The notes under the pieces were generated by a model. That model worked only from the letters and a program-made list of their open reading frames with translations, was not told the DNA's origin and ran no database searches. A program made the position numbers and the translations under genes. Shown here piece after piece: positions 1 through 8,005 of a DNA stretch of 64,000 bases; within the stretch, counting starts at the first letter, position 1, and the number at the start of each line of letters is the position of its first letter. Source of the stretch: JAKFWF01 sp031429105 (GTDB lineage: Bacteria > Pseudomonadota > Alphaproteobacteria > Rhizobiales > Hyphomicrobiaceae); contig JANOYV010000120.1 of the NCBI GenBank assembly GCA_031429105.1, positions 14,295-78,294 of the forward strand, read 5' to 3'.

Positions 1-926
1 GGTCATGGACCCACACGATGACAATTGATGGCTATGAGCAGCCGATCGATCTCGCTGCTCGGGTGACGGTCGACGCCGACCAAATTACGGTCGACTATAC
101 AGGCACCAGTCCCGCTGCACGGCGTGGTATCAACGTACCGATGGCTTACACAACGGCCTACACCGTGTTCGGACTAGCGTGCGTCGTCAGCCCCAGGGTC
201 CCCAACAATGCTGGCTCGCTTTCGCCATTTGTCGTCACGGCTCCCGAGGGCACGATCCTTAACGCCCAAAAGCCAGCGGCCGTCCTGGCTCGGCACATCA
301 CGGGACAAATGTTACCCGACATGGTGTTTGGCTGCCTGCGTCAAGCCGTGCCCGAACGCGTTCCGGCGGAAGGCACATCATGCCTGTGGAACATCACGCT
401 GCGTGGACGAATGGCTGACGATGATACCGGCAACTATGGCTTCGCCACCACGTTCACGTCGAACGGTGGAACCGGCGCACGTCCGCAAAGCGACGGCCTG
501 TCGACGACTGCCTACCCATCTGGCGTCAAGGGAACGCCTGTTGAAATCGCCGAGCAAATCATGCCGCTGATCTTTTGGAAGAAAGAGTACCGGCGCGACT
601 AAGGTGGCACAGGGCGCACACGTGGTGGTCTGGGCCAAGTGATCGAAATCGAAAGCGGCATCAATCAGCCGTTTGAGTTGCTGGCAGCGTTTGACCGTAT
701 TGATCATCCAGCGCGTGGTCGCGATGGCGGTGGCAATGGCGCAGCAGGGCGGGTGAGCCTTGCATCTGGCACTCGACTTAAGGGCAAAGGTACCCAGCTG
801 ATCGCTCCCGGTCAACGCCTCGTGATCGAAACTTCCGGCGGCGGTGGCATGGGGTCGTCGACGGCGCGCGATCCAGCAGCGATCGCGCTAGACCTCGAAA
901 ACGAACTTATTCGCTCACCTGACTAA
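1..926 (+). pseudogene. hyuB: Hydantoinase B (HyuB) family subunit, C-terminal part, with in-frame stop
   Basis: C-terminal part of an N-methylhydantoinase/acetone-carboxylase-like HyuB subunit; the 5' side lies outside the window. Frame 3 is open from base 3 and shows HyuB-type sequence (RVPNNAGS, NGGTGARPQSDG, AYPSG, FWKKEYRRD). A TAA at 600-602 then stops it. The same frame continues without any shift as GGTGRTRGGLGQ, VIEIES, LLAAFDRIDHPARGRDGG and SGTRLKGKGTQL to a natural TAA at 924-926. Both parts are one protein in the family, where the stop position is usually a small residue such as Ser, so TCA to TAA would be a single-base change. It could be a real nonsense mutation or a base-call error. 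HyuB works with a HyuA subunit in ATP-dependent opening of hydantoin or oxoproline rings; no HyuA is visible here. Family assignment is firm; inactivation is inferred. Confidence 0.72.
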
Positions 927-955
927 TTCGCCACGTGCGGTGCCTGCGCGCGACC

Positions 956-2086
956 TCACATGGGTTTGCGTAGCAATGTGGAAATGCCGTTCGGATTGGC
1001 ATCCTGGAATGAGTATTCAGTCACGCCCAATTCTTTCAACCACCCCTCCACTTCCTGCTGGCTGTGCTGCCAAGCATTGTGCGGATGGTACCAATCGAAA
1101 TTGACCATGTTGTTGGTCTCATAATCGAACGCGTCGTTCCAGAAGCATTTGACGAAATTATAGTACAGCAAGCGTTGCACATCGTGCGTGCCAGCCGGTA
1201 TGCCCAGCACGGGGATCGGCTTTTCCAGCGTGATTTTTGCGTCAATCTTTGACAGCTCGCGGCCAAGTTCCGTCAGGCCTTCACAGGCCTTGTAACAATC
1301 GTCAGGCGACAACTGCATGAACGCGTTGCGAATGTGCTGGTCTGTGAAGAACCGCGCAGCACCCATTTGTCGGTAGACGTAGAAAAAGAACTGCCCGCCG
1401 GGCTTCACCTTTGCATAAAGTGCACGTACGGCATCGCGCGTGTTTGGCGTGTGATGGAGAACGCCATCGGCGATGATAAAGTCGAATGTGTTGTCGGCAA
1501 AAGGCGCCTGCATCAGGTCGGCCTGGACCACATTGCAGTTTGGCAAATGCCGAGTGTTGCCGAAGGTTGTGAAAGCGGCATCGGATACGTCGAGGGCAAA
1601 AACCGGGCCGGTGCAATTCTCCGCCATGAACTTGGTATTGAAACCGGAGCCCGGGCCGACTTCGAGAATGGACGACTTGGTTCGATAAAATGATTTCAAC
1701 TCTTCAACGCTGTTCATTCCGAGTTTTTTGCAATACCAGCCAAATAAAAACTCCTGGTGGGAGGCTTCGTGTCCATAGTTCTTGAAACGACGCCATTTAT
1801 CGGAAAATGTCTGGTTGGTCAGGGCCTGCTCGGATGCTGCTGCTCGGGTAGCGCCGGACGTTGCGGGCTTTAGGTCGTGCCGCTTCGCAAACACCGACAA
1901 ATCAGGCTGCATAGGACCTGTCAGGAAACAGGGCACGCCATCAATGATGGGGTACCACTGGCCATTTGTCGTCTCGATCACGCCTTCACTAATGTGGCCG
2001 TTCGATTCGCCGAATACGCGCAAGTTCAGCCGATCATCAAGGCCAAGGTCTGACGATCTGAGAACGGAGAGCGCTGTCTTCAACAT
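956..2086 (-). CDS. Class I SAM-dependent methyltransferase with Trm112-like N-terminus
   Basis: 376-residue predicted methyltransferase. Residues about 20-57 resemble the short Trm112-like segment often placed ahead of sugar or lipid methyltransferases (GVIETTNGQWYPIIDGVPCFL-type pattern, without a full set of zinc cysteines). The Rossmann core follows: motif I LEVGPGSGFN at 141-150, the acidic motif II ALDVSD, an ADGVLHHTP segment and KPGGQFFFYV, as in Methyltransf_11 proteins. The substrate cannot be told from sequence. It is divergent from two extended-SDR epimerases (2251-4138), so a role in modifying a cell-surface glycan or a sugar precursor is a reasonable inference. The ATG at 2086 gives the expected N-terminus. 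Confidence 0.8.
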   Translation of the reverse strand: MLKTALSVLRSSDLGLDDRLNLRVFGESNGHISEGVIETTNGQWYPIIDGVPCFLTGPMQPDLSVFAKRHDLKPATSGATRAAASEQALTNQTFSDKWRRFKNYGHEASHQEFLFGWYCKKLGMNSVEELKSFYRTKSSILEVGPGSGFNTKFMAENCTGPVFALDVSDAAFTTFGNTRHLPNCNVVQADLMQAPFADNTFDFIIADGVLHHTPNTRDAVRALYAKVKPGGQFFFYVYRQMGAARFFTDQHIRNAFMQLSPDDCYKACEGLTELGRELSKIDAKITLEKPIPVLGIPAGTHDVQRLLYYNFVKCFWNDAFDYETNNMVNFDWYHPHNAWQHSQQEVEGWLKELGVTEYSFQDANPNGISTLLRKPM

Positions 2087-2250
2087 TGTGTGCCTGCCGA
2101 CGTTAGCTTGAGAGTTGCCGCATTGGCATGGCGGGCTGTGGTTATGTCAAGGCCAGTGCGAAGGCTGGGGATGGAGTACTTGTTGGTCACTTCAACATCT
2201 GCGATACGCCGCGGGACGGAAAAGGGCTGAAAGTGCCTGAGGAGCGCGCG

Positions 2251-3246
2251 ATGGAACTTGATGGTAAGCGGTTGGTGGTGATTGGCGGCGCTGGACTGAT
2301 CGGCTCACACACAGTGGACCAACTGGTGCAGTCCAAAGCGCGCGAGATCGTGGTGTACGATAATTTTGCGCGTGGGCGTGTTGAAAATCTTTCCGATGCC
2401 TTTAAGGATCCGCGGGTCAAAATCTTCGACGTAGGCGGGGATATTCTGCAATCAGATATCCTGAATAAAGCTCTCGAAGGCGCCGATGGTGTATTTCATT
2501 TTGCGGCGCTTTGGTTGCTGCAATGCCATGAGTATCCGCGCTCAGCCTTCGATGTAAACGTGCGTGGAACGTTCAACGTATTGGAAGCTTGCGTCGCCCA
2601 AAAAGTGCAACGACTGGTTTATTCGTCATCAGCGTCGGTATATGGCGACGCCATTGAAGAACCGATGACCGAGGATCATCCATTTCATAATAAGAATTTC
2701 TACGGCGCGACGAAAATCGCCAGTGAAGCGATGGCCACTGCATTCCACTATCGTTACGGCCTGCCATTGGTCGGCTTGCGCTACATGAACGTCTATGGCC
2801 CGCGACAAGATTACGAAGGCGCATATGTTGCGGTCATCATGAAAATGCTGGACGCGATTGATCGCGGCGAAGGTCCAACGATTTTCGGCGATGGTAGCGA
2901 AGCGTTCGACTTCGTCGCCGTCGCTGACTGTGGTGCGGCTAATGTATGCGCCATGAAGGCCGATTCGGTTGCGCGCTATTACAATGTTGGCACGGGCAAG
3001 CGCACGTCGTTGAGAGAGATGGCGGAGATGCTGCTCACGCTGACCGGTTCGAATCAACCAATTAAGTTCCAGGAGCGCAGTCAGGCGACGCTGGTGCGCA
3101 ACCGGATCGGCTCGCCAGTGCGCGCCACTAAGGAGATCAAGTTCACGGCCAAAGTGCAACTGCTCGAAGGATTACAGCAATTAATCGACTGGCGCCGGGC
3201 ACATAAGAGTGAAGTCGAGGCCCGGCGGGCAAAGTCCAAAAACTGA
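2251..3246 (+). CDS. NAD-dependent epimerase/dehydratase (extended SDR), sugar-nucleotide type
   Basis: 331-residue extended short-chain dehydrogenase of the sugar-nucleotide epimerase/dehydratase group. The N-terminal NAD site is IGGAGLIGSH (11-20), followed by an acidic YDN near 36-38, the SSSASVYG active-site serine segment (126-132), and the catalytic Y151-x3-K155 in FYGATK. RYMNVYGPRQ further on is typical of UDP-glucose/UDP-glucuronate 4-epimerase relatives. The reading frame is open further upstream to 2128, but the ATG at 2251 has GAGGAG six bases ahead and starts directly at the Rossmann fold, so it was chosen. The second epimerase starts 13 bases after its stop, which suggests one transcript. 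Exact substrate unknown. Confidence 0.85.
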   Translation: MELDGKRLVVIGGAGLIGSHTVDQLVQSKAREIVVYDNFARGRVENLSDAFKDPRVKIFDVGGDILQSDILNKALEGADGVFHFAALWLLQCHEYPRSAFDVNVRGTFNVLEACVAQKVQRLVYSSSASVYGDAIEEPMTEDHPFHNKNFYGATKIASEAMATAFHYRYGLPLVGLRYMNVYGPRQDYEGAYVAVIMKMLDAIDRGEGPTIFGDGSEAFDFVAVADCGAANVCAMKADSVARYYNVGTGKRTSLREMAEMLLTLTGSNQPIKFQERSQATLVRNRIGSPVRATKEIKFTAKVQLLEGLQQLIDWRRAHKSEVEARRAKSKN

Positions 3247-3259
3247 GTTTGGTCACGGC

Positions 3260-4138
3260 ATGCGCATTCTCGTAACCGGTGGAACTGGGTTTCTAGGACG
3301 GCATTTGCTGCCTTTGCTGGCAGATCACGAGGTCGTGGCGATCACGCGAGCGAAGCAATTTGTACGCGGCGGTCTGCCCCACGTGAAATGGCTGCCGATG
3401 AACCTGAGCAATGGTCTCGATACCGCCGCACTTCCGGTAACTGCCGATGCGATCATCCATCTGGCGCAGTCGGATTTATATCGGGACTTCCCCGGCGGCG
3501 CGGCAGATGTGTTTCGTGTCAATGTCGAAGTGCCGGCAGCTCTGATGAGATGGGCGCTTGATGTAGGCGTTAAATCCGCCGTGTTTGCTTCGACCGGCAG
3601 CATTTATGAACCGTTTGCCGGTAGCATGAGTGAAGACGCAGCGGTTAACCCAACCGGTCTTTATGGCGCAAGCAAACTCGCGGCCGAGACACTAACGTTG
3701 GCCTATCAACCGAAACTCGCGGTTGCCCATCTGCGCGTGTTTTTCCTGTACGGTCGTGGGCAAACGAATATGATGATCTCGCGCCTGATCGACAACGTGC
3801 GTAATGGCGCGACGCTAACATTGCCACGTGAAGGCGACGGCATTGAGTTCGTGCCAACCTATGTTGAAGACACGGCAGCGGTTTTCGCGCGCGCAAGCAT
3901 CGAGGAATGGCGCGGGATCTGGAATGTGGCAAGCCCGCATGCCGTTTCGTTTCGCGCACTGGCAGAACAAATTGGGCAGCAAGTTGGACGACCAACGGTA
4001 TTTCAACGTGGCGATGGCGCTCCCGGCGTGAGGATGGTTCCCGATCTCTCCAAACTACGCGCCAGAATAAATGTCGATAGTTTTCTCGATGTCAAACAAG
4101 GTATCGCCCGGACACTTGGGTCTGGGGCACTGGGATAA
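3260..4138 (+). CDS. NAD(P)-dependent epimerase (extended SDR)
   Basis: 292-residue second extended SDR, paralogous in fold but distinct from the preceding gene. The nucleotide-binding motif GGTGFLGRH lies at 7-15, the serine segment ASTGSIYEP at 110-118, and the catalytic Y135-x3-K139 in LYGASK. The shorter C-terminus and the single conserved core resemble small NDP-sugar epimerase/reductase homologues. The start at ATG 3260 places the glycine motif at residue 7 as in the family; the longer upstream frame overlaps the end of the preceding gene and has no family resemblance. Translated just after that gene, it probably acts in the same sugar-nucleotide pathway. Substrate not assignable. Confidence 0.82.
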   Translation: MRILVTGGTGFLGRHLLPLLADHEVVAITRAKQFVRGGLPHVKWLPMNLSNGLDTAALPVTADAIIHLAQSDLYRDFPGGAADVFRVNVEVPAALMRWALDVGVKSAVFASTGSIYEPFAGSMSEDAAVNPTGLYGASKLAAETLTLAYQPKLAVAHLRVFFLYGRGQTNMMISRLIDNVRNGATLTLPREGDGIEFVPTYVEDTAAVFARASIEEWRGIWNVASPHAVSFRALAEQIGQQVGRPTVFQRGDGAPGVRMVPDLSKLRARINVDSFLDVKQGIARTLGSGALG

Positions 4139-4280
4139 CGTGCTGCAGTACGTCTGAGTGCTGTTTAGGTGACCACGTCCCGACACTATTGTAGCGCAGT
4201 TGAGTTCGTGATTTGCTCCGTGCACGCGTGCGGCGTTAAGGGAACCTGAACACTTCGTGTGCAGGACGCGGAAGGCAACG

Positions 4281-4868
4281 ATGCGTACAATTTTTCTAAT
4301 CCTACTTTGTTTGATCGGCAGCGCTGCGGGGTTCACAGGGACACTTTGGCTGCTCGACGGTCAAGCTGGGCTTCCATTGTCCAAATCAACATCAACAAGC
4401 GGTGGCAAGGCTACACGAAAGCCGGCACTTACGGTGTTGGCTGAGCCCGGGCGGGTCGGTGCTGGGACCACCGTCGTGCTACGGCCCGTCCAAGGCGGCA
4501 TGGAGTTGAAATCCACGTTCAATGCAGCGAATGGCGCGGTAAACGTCGATGGAGCCGCATACCTAAGCGTCGAAGGGCCGCAACTGCCGGTGATTTCTGG
4601 CCGAAAGATCATCGTGGAACTTGAGGCAAGTGCAGCACCGATTACAGCTGATCACAAAACCGAGATCCAATTTGTGCAAAATGGTCTGGGCCAGAGCGGC
4701 TGGAAGTCATTTCCAGTAAAGGCTGGTCGGCAAGAATATCGATTCGAGTATGCTGCCCCCACGGACGACAGGTCGCCATCCAAGGTGGACACGTTCTGGA
4801 TCAGAAGCGATGCGTCTGGCCAGGGCCAACCGCTGACGGTTCACGCGGTACACCTCTACGTCGATTGA
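4281..4868 (+). CDS. Hypothetical membrane-anchored periplasmic protein
   Basis: 195-residue protein of unknown function. It starts MRTIFLILLCLIGSAAGF, a basic residue followed by a hydrophobic stretch that can act as signal anchor or signal peptide. The rest is soluble, rich in Gly, Ala, Thr and Val and without cysteines, and looks like a beta-sandwich (segments ISGRKIIVELEA, AGRQEYRFEYAA, LTVHAVHLYVD). This resembles carbohydrate-binding or jelly-roll folds, but no family was recognised. The ATG at 4281 follows GGAAGGCAACG, an acceptable ribosome site, and puts the hydrophobic segment at the N-terminus. It lies 142 bases after the epimerase pair, so it may belong to the same surface-glycan neighbourhood (inference). 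Confidence 0.62.
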   Translation: MRTIFLILLCLIGSAAGFTGTLWLLDGQAGLPLSKSTSTSGGKATRKPALTVLAEPGRVGAGTTVVLRPVQGGMELKSTFNAANGAVNVDGAAYLSVEGPQLPVISGRKIIVELEASAAPITADHKTEIQFVQNGLGQSGWKSFPVKAGRQEYRFEYAAPTDDRSPSKVDTFWIRSDASGQGQPLTVHAVHLYVD

Positions 4869-5000
4869 AGTCGAACCCTCGATCATTTTCGACTGGTCTC
4901 GGGCATCAAGCGGTATTGCTGGAGCAAAGTCCCGCGTGCGGTTCGCTCATTCGATGCTATGGTCGCCGAAAACTGGCTAGGGTGGTTTTTGGGGGCTCGC

Positions 5001-5912
5001 ATGGAACTGGACTTCCACACGCTGGATGTTTTTACTGAACGACGGTTCGCTGGCAATCCATTGGCGGTAGTCCATGGCGCCGACGGACTAGATACGTCGG
5101 CTATGCAGACGATCGCACGTGAGTTCAATCTATCCGAGACGGTTTTCCTTCAAAAAGCAGAAAATCCGGCCCACTCGGCAAAAATCCGTATTTTTACGCC
5201 AGCTGCCGAATTGCCATTCGCGGGGCATCCAACTGTTGGCACCGCTATACTTTTGGCTGAACTGCGCATGGGTGCGCCAGCGGGTGATAGCGACAGTCTG
5301 GTTGTGCTCGAAGAAAATATTGGAACGGTTAGGGTCGGTGTTCGCCTGCACCAGGGGCAAGCGGCTTACGCTGAGTTTGATGCGCCGGTGCTACCGGAAG
5401 ATAACGGCGTGCCACCTGATCTTGAACTACTCGCCTCGGCGATTGGCCTTGAGCCGAGTGAACTTGGTTTTGCCAATCATAAGCCGACTTCGTACGCGGC
5501 AGGATCGTCGGTCACGTTTCTGCCGGTTCGCTCACTTGCAGCCATCGCGCGTGCAACCGTGCATACCGCGCGCTGGGCCGAAGCATTTGCAAACACCAAA
5601 TCGCGGATGGTTTACGTTTATTGTCGCGAGACGATTGCGTCATCATCCAGCTTTCATGCGCGCGCCTTTGCGCCCGCATTGGGAGTTGTCGAGGACCCAG
5701 CAACCGGTTCCGCCGCAGCAGCGTTTGCTGGCGCCATCCATCATTTTGACGGCCTTCGCGATGGTCATCACAAACGCATCATTGAGCAAGGCTTCGAGAT
5801 GGGTCGACCAAGTCATATCGCACTTGGCATGGAGGTCAATGGAGGGAAATTGACGTCGGTCCGAATTGGTGGAAGCGCAGTGCGGGTTACGTCTGGACGA
5901 CTATCAATATAG
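5001..5912 (+). CDS. PhzF family phenazine biosynthesis-like isomerase/epimerase
   Basis: 303-residue PhzF-like protein of the diaminopimelate-epimerase fold. The N-terminal signature LDVFTERRFAGNPLAVV is present. The catalytic-type glutamate is E46 in FNLSETVF. A glycine-rich PFAGHPTVGTA loop and a second half with VEDPATGSAAAAF complete the two-domain pattern. The family includes PhzF (trans-2,3-dihydro-3-hydroxyanthranilate isomerase) but most members are uncharacterised housekeeping isomerases. There are no phenazine genes here, so only the family name is justified. The start at ATG 5001 matches the family N-terminus; the 14 additional residues readable upstream do not. Confidence 0.88.
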   Translation: MELDFHTLDVFTERRFAGNPLAVVHGADGLDTSAMQTIAREFNLSETVFLQKAENPAHSAKIRIFTPAAELPFAGHPTVGTAILLAELRMGAPAGDSDSLVVLEENIGTVRVGVRLHQGQAAYAEFDAPVLPEDNGVPPDLELLASAIGLEPSELGFANHKPTSYAAGSSVTFLPVRSLAAIARATVHTARWAEAFANTKSRMVYVYCRETIASSSSFHARAFAPALGVVEDPATGSAAAAFAGAIHHFDGLRDGHHKRIIEQGFEMGRPSHIALGMEVNGGKLTSVRIGGSAVRVTSGRLSI

Positions 5913-5956
5913 ACTTGGCCTCTAGTTCTGCGGCAACGTTCTGAGCAATTCAGACC

Positions 5957-5985
5957 TTGCAATTAATCTTTTTTACGGGCTCTAT
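5957..5985 (+). promoter_or_regulatory. Candidate promoter for the leuA leader transcript
   Basis: TTGCAA at 5957-5962 and CTCTAT at 5980-5985 are separated by 17 bases, compatible with a housekeeping-type -35/-10 pair. Predicted transcription would begin near 5992, about 24 bases before the leader peptide start at 6016. The -10 element is a weak match, so this is tentative. Confidence 0.3.
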
Positions 5986-6015
5986 GCAGTGCGCGACGAG
6001 TAAAGTTTGAGCGCA

Positions 6016-6126
6016 ATGGATGCGAATTTTATGTTGACTGATGCGACATTGATCCCGAATTCGGGTGCGCTTTTGGCGCCCATTGGTGATCTGCGTCCGC
6101 TCCTCCTTCTGCTTATCAGCCCCTGA
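6016..6126 (+). CDS. leuL: Leucine leader peptide upstream of leuA (attenuation leader)
   Basis: A 36-codon open frame ends in LRPLLLLLISP then TGA. The five consecutive leucine codons (CTC CTC CTT CTG CTT, 6100-6114) are followed by one isoleucine codon, just before the stop at 6124-6126. Leucine makes up 10 of 36 residues. It lies 112 bases ahead of leuA, and a strong hairpin starts at its stop codon. This is the arrangement expected of a leader peptide that senses charged leucine tRNA by ribosome stalling. The ribosome-binding site is weak (TTGAG before ATG), and an internal ATG at 6031 is an alternative start that keeps the Leu run. Named by analogy with leader peptides of leucine operons; translation not shown. 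Confidence 0.68.
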   Translation: MDANFMLTDATLIPNSGALLAPIGDLRPLLLLLISP

Positions 6127-6169
6127 GTTTTGGCAGTTCGCGCTCTAGCGGCGAACGGAACCTCAGGGG
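6120..6169 (+). promoter_or_regulatory. Leader hairpin between leuL and leuA (candidate attenuator)
   Basis: CCCCTGAG (6120-6127) is perfectly complementary to CTCAGGGG (6162-6169). Inside it, GTTCGC (6136-6141) pairs with GCGAAC (6151-6156). The 5' arm overlaps the last sense codon and the TGA stop of the leader peptide and begins six bases after the five-leucine run, so a stalled ribosome would block its formation. No oligo-T tract follows, so a classical intrinsic terminator is not evident. Control could be translational or Rho-dependent (inference). Confidence 0.55.
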
Positions 6170-6238
6170 ACGATTACCAAGCAACTGAAGGGAAATTCCC
6201 GGCAGCCAGAGGCGCCGCATACGACAATGGAGCACATC

Positions 6239-7816
6239 ATGACAACACCATCAAAAGACCGCGTATACATCTTCGACACTACGCTGCGCGACGGCGAACA
6301 GTGCCCGGGCGCGACCATGACATTCGAGGAGAAACTCGAGGTCGCCGACCTGCTTGAGCACATGGGCGTCGACATCATCGAAGCTGGCTTCCCGATCGCA
6401 TCCGACGGTGACTTCGAAGCGGTTTCGGCCATTGCAAAACGCATCAAAAATGCGACCATTACGGGTCTCGCACGCGCGGGCATGAAGGATATCGACCGGG
6501 CTGGTGAGGCGGTGAAAGGGGCAGCGCGACCGCGCATTCATACCTTCCTGTCCACGTCTCCTGTCCATATGAAGTACAAGCTCCAAAAGGAGCCAGCCGA
6601 GGTTCTGGCGATGGTCACTGCGTCCGTTGCGCGCGCGCGCAATTGGGTGTCAGACGTCGAATGGTCGGCCGAGGATGGCACGCGCACGGAAATGGATTTT
6701 CTGTGCCAGTGTGTCGATGCGGCGATCAAGGCCGGTGCGACCACGATCAATATTCCAGACACCGTGGGCTACACCACGCCTGACGAATATCGCACGCTAT
6801 TTCGTACCGTGCGCGAGCGTGTGGTCAATTCCGACAAAGCGATCTTCTCGGTCCATTGCCACAATGACTTAGGTATGGCGGTGGCAAACTCGCTTGCTGG
6901 CCTCGAAGGCGGTGCCCGTCAGATTGAATGCACGATAAACGGCATCGGCGAGCGCGCTGGCAATGCTGCACTCGAGGAAATCGTGATGGCGATCAAGACC
7001 CGGGGCGACGTGCTGCCGTATGATTGCCGGGTGGAAACAACGATGCTCAATCGAGCGTCGAAACTGGTGTCAGCTGCGACCTCATTTCCAGTGCAGTACA
7101 ACAAGGCGATCGTCGGGCGGAACGCGTTCGCGCACGAGAGCGGCATCCATCAAGATGGGATGCTCAAGCACACGCAGACCTACGAGATCATGCTTCCAGA
7201 GAGCGTCGGCGTGTCGAAGACGTCCCTTGTGATGGGCAAACACTCAGGTCGAAATGCCTTTCGCAACAAGCTGCAGGAGCTCGGTTACGAACTGGGCGAT
7301 AATCAGTTGGAAGATGCCTTCACGCGGTTCAAGACGCTCGCTGATCGCAAGAAGCACATCTATGACGAGGATATCGAAGCATTAGTAGATGAGGGCATTG
7401 CGACGGCAACCGATCGGATGAAAGTAATTGCTCTGATCATCATCGCTGGGACCATGGGCCCACAATCCGCAACGTTAACGCTTGATCTTGATGGTATTGA
7501 AAAGACGGTGCAGGCCACTGGCAACGGCCCGGTAGATGCGACGTTCAATGCGATCCACAAACTTGTTCCGCACCGGGCCGTGCTGGAACTGTATCAAGTT
7601 CATGCCGTAACTGCTGGAACCGATGCTCAGGCTGAGGTTTCGGTCAGGCTGCATGAGGAGGGGCGCACGGTGACGGCAAAGGCTGCCGATCCAGATACGC
7701 TTGTTGCGTCTGCCAAGGCTTACATCGGGGCCCTCAACAAGCTCATGATCAAGCGCCAACGCGAGGCAACGCCGCAAACGACCGCTGAGGTGCGGCAGCG
7801 ACTGGGCGGCGTCTAA
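6239..7816 (+). CDS. leuA: 2-isopropylmalate synthase
   Basis: 525-residue enzyme that condenses acetyl-CoA with 2-oxoisovalerate to form 2-isopropylmalate, the first committed step of leucine synthesis, in the cytoplasm. The catalytic TIM barrel begins with FDTTLRDGEQCPG (D13 onward), has the metal-binding HCHNDLGMA segment and NGIGERAGNAALEE, and then the AHESGIHQDGML substrate loop. The C-terminal 130 residues form the LeuA regulatory domain that binds leucine for feedback inhibition. Two ATGs are possible: 6239 has GGAG six bases upstream and was chosen; 6227 would add MEHI. The gene sits behind a leucine-rich leader peptide and hairpin, indicating control by leucine supply. Length and motifs are normal for the long LeuA type. 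Confidence 0.96.
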   Translation: MTTPSKDRVYIFDTTLRDGEQCPGATMTFEEKLEVADLLEHMGVDIIEAGFPIASDGDFEAVSAIAKRIKNATITGLARAGMKDIDRAGEAVKGAARPRIHTFLSTSPVHMKYKLQKEPAEVLAMVTASVARARNWVSDVEWSAEDGTRTEMDFLCQCVDAAIKAGATTINIPDTVGYTTPDEYRTLFRTVRERVVNSDKAIFSVHCHNDLGMAVANSLAGLEGGARQIECTINGIGERAGNAALEEIVMAIKTRGDVLPYDCRVETTMLNRASKLVSAATSFPVQYNKAIVGRNAFAHESGIHQDGMLKHTQTYEIMLPESVGVSKTSLVMGKHSGRNAFRNKLQELGYELGDNQLEDAFTRFKTLADRKKHIYDEDIEALVDEGIATATDRMKVIALIIIAGTMGPQSATLTLDLDGIEKTVQATGNGPVDATFNAIHKLVPHRAVLELYQVHAVTAGTDAQAEVSVRLHEEGRTVTAKAADPDTLVASAKAYIGALNKLMIKRQREATPQTTAEVRQRLGGV

Positions 7817-8005
7817 AATTTAAGATTGGATCGGCAACTCAACCTTCGATCCAGCGTCTAAGCTTCGCCGTTATGATATAACACGTTAGCGCTAGAAAGC
7901 GCGCAACGCACGGCACGTCCTTTGCTAAGACTGCGCCGGAGCTCTGGCAGTAACGTTTTGGTGACGCAACGGAGCCTGAGCTGGGTGTAATGGGTGGTTG
8001 GACGC

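Noticed and set aside
378..815. Minus-strand open frame opposite the hydantoinase-B gene
   Set aside because: No family resemblance; lies wholly opposite a recognised coding frame on the plus strand.
5119..5853. 244-codon plus-strand frame inside the PhzF gene
   Set aside because: Different frame within a clear PhzF coding sequence; composition is Arg/Ser-rich and no motif is visible.
7825..7856. GGATCG...CGATCC inverted repeat after leuA as a terminator
   Set aside because: Only six pairs with a long loop and no T-tract; too weak to call.
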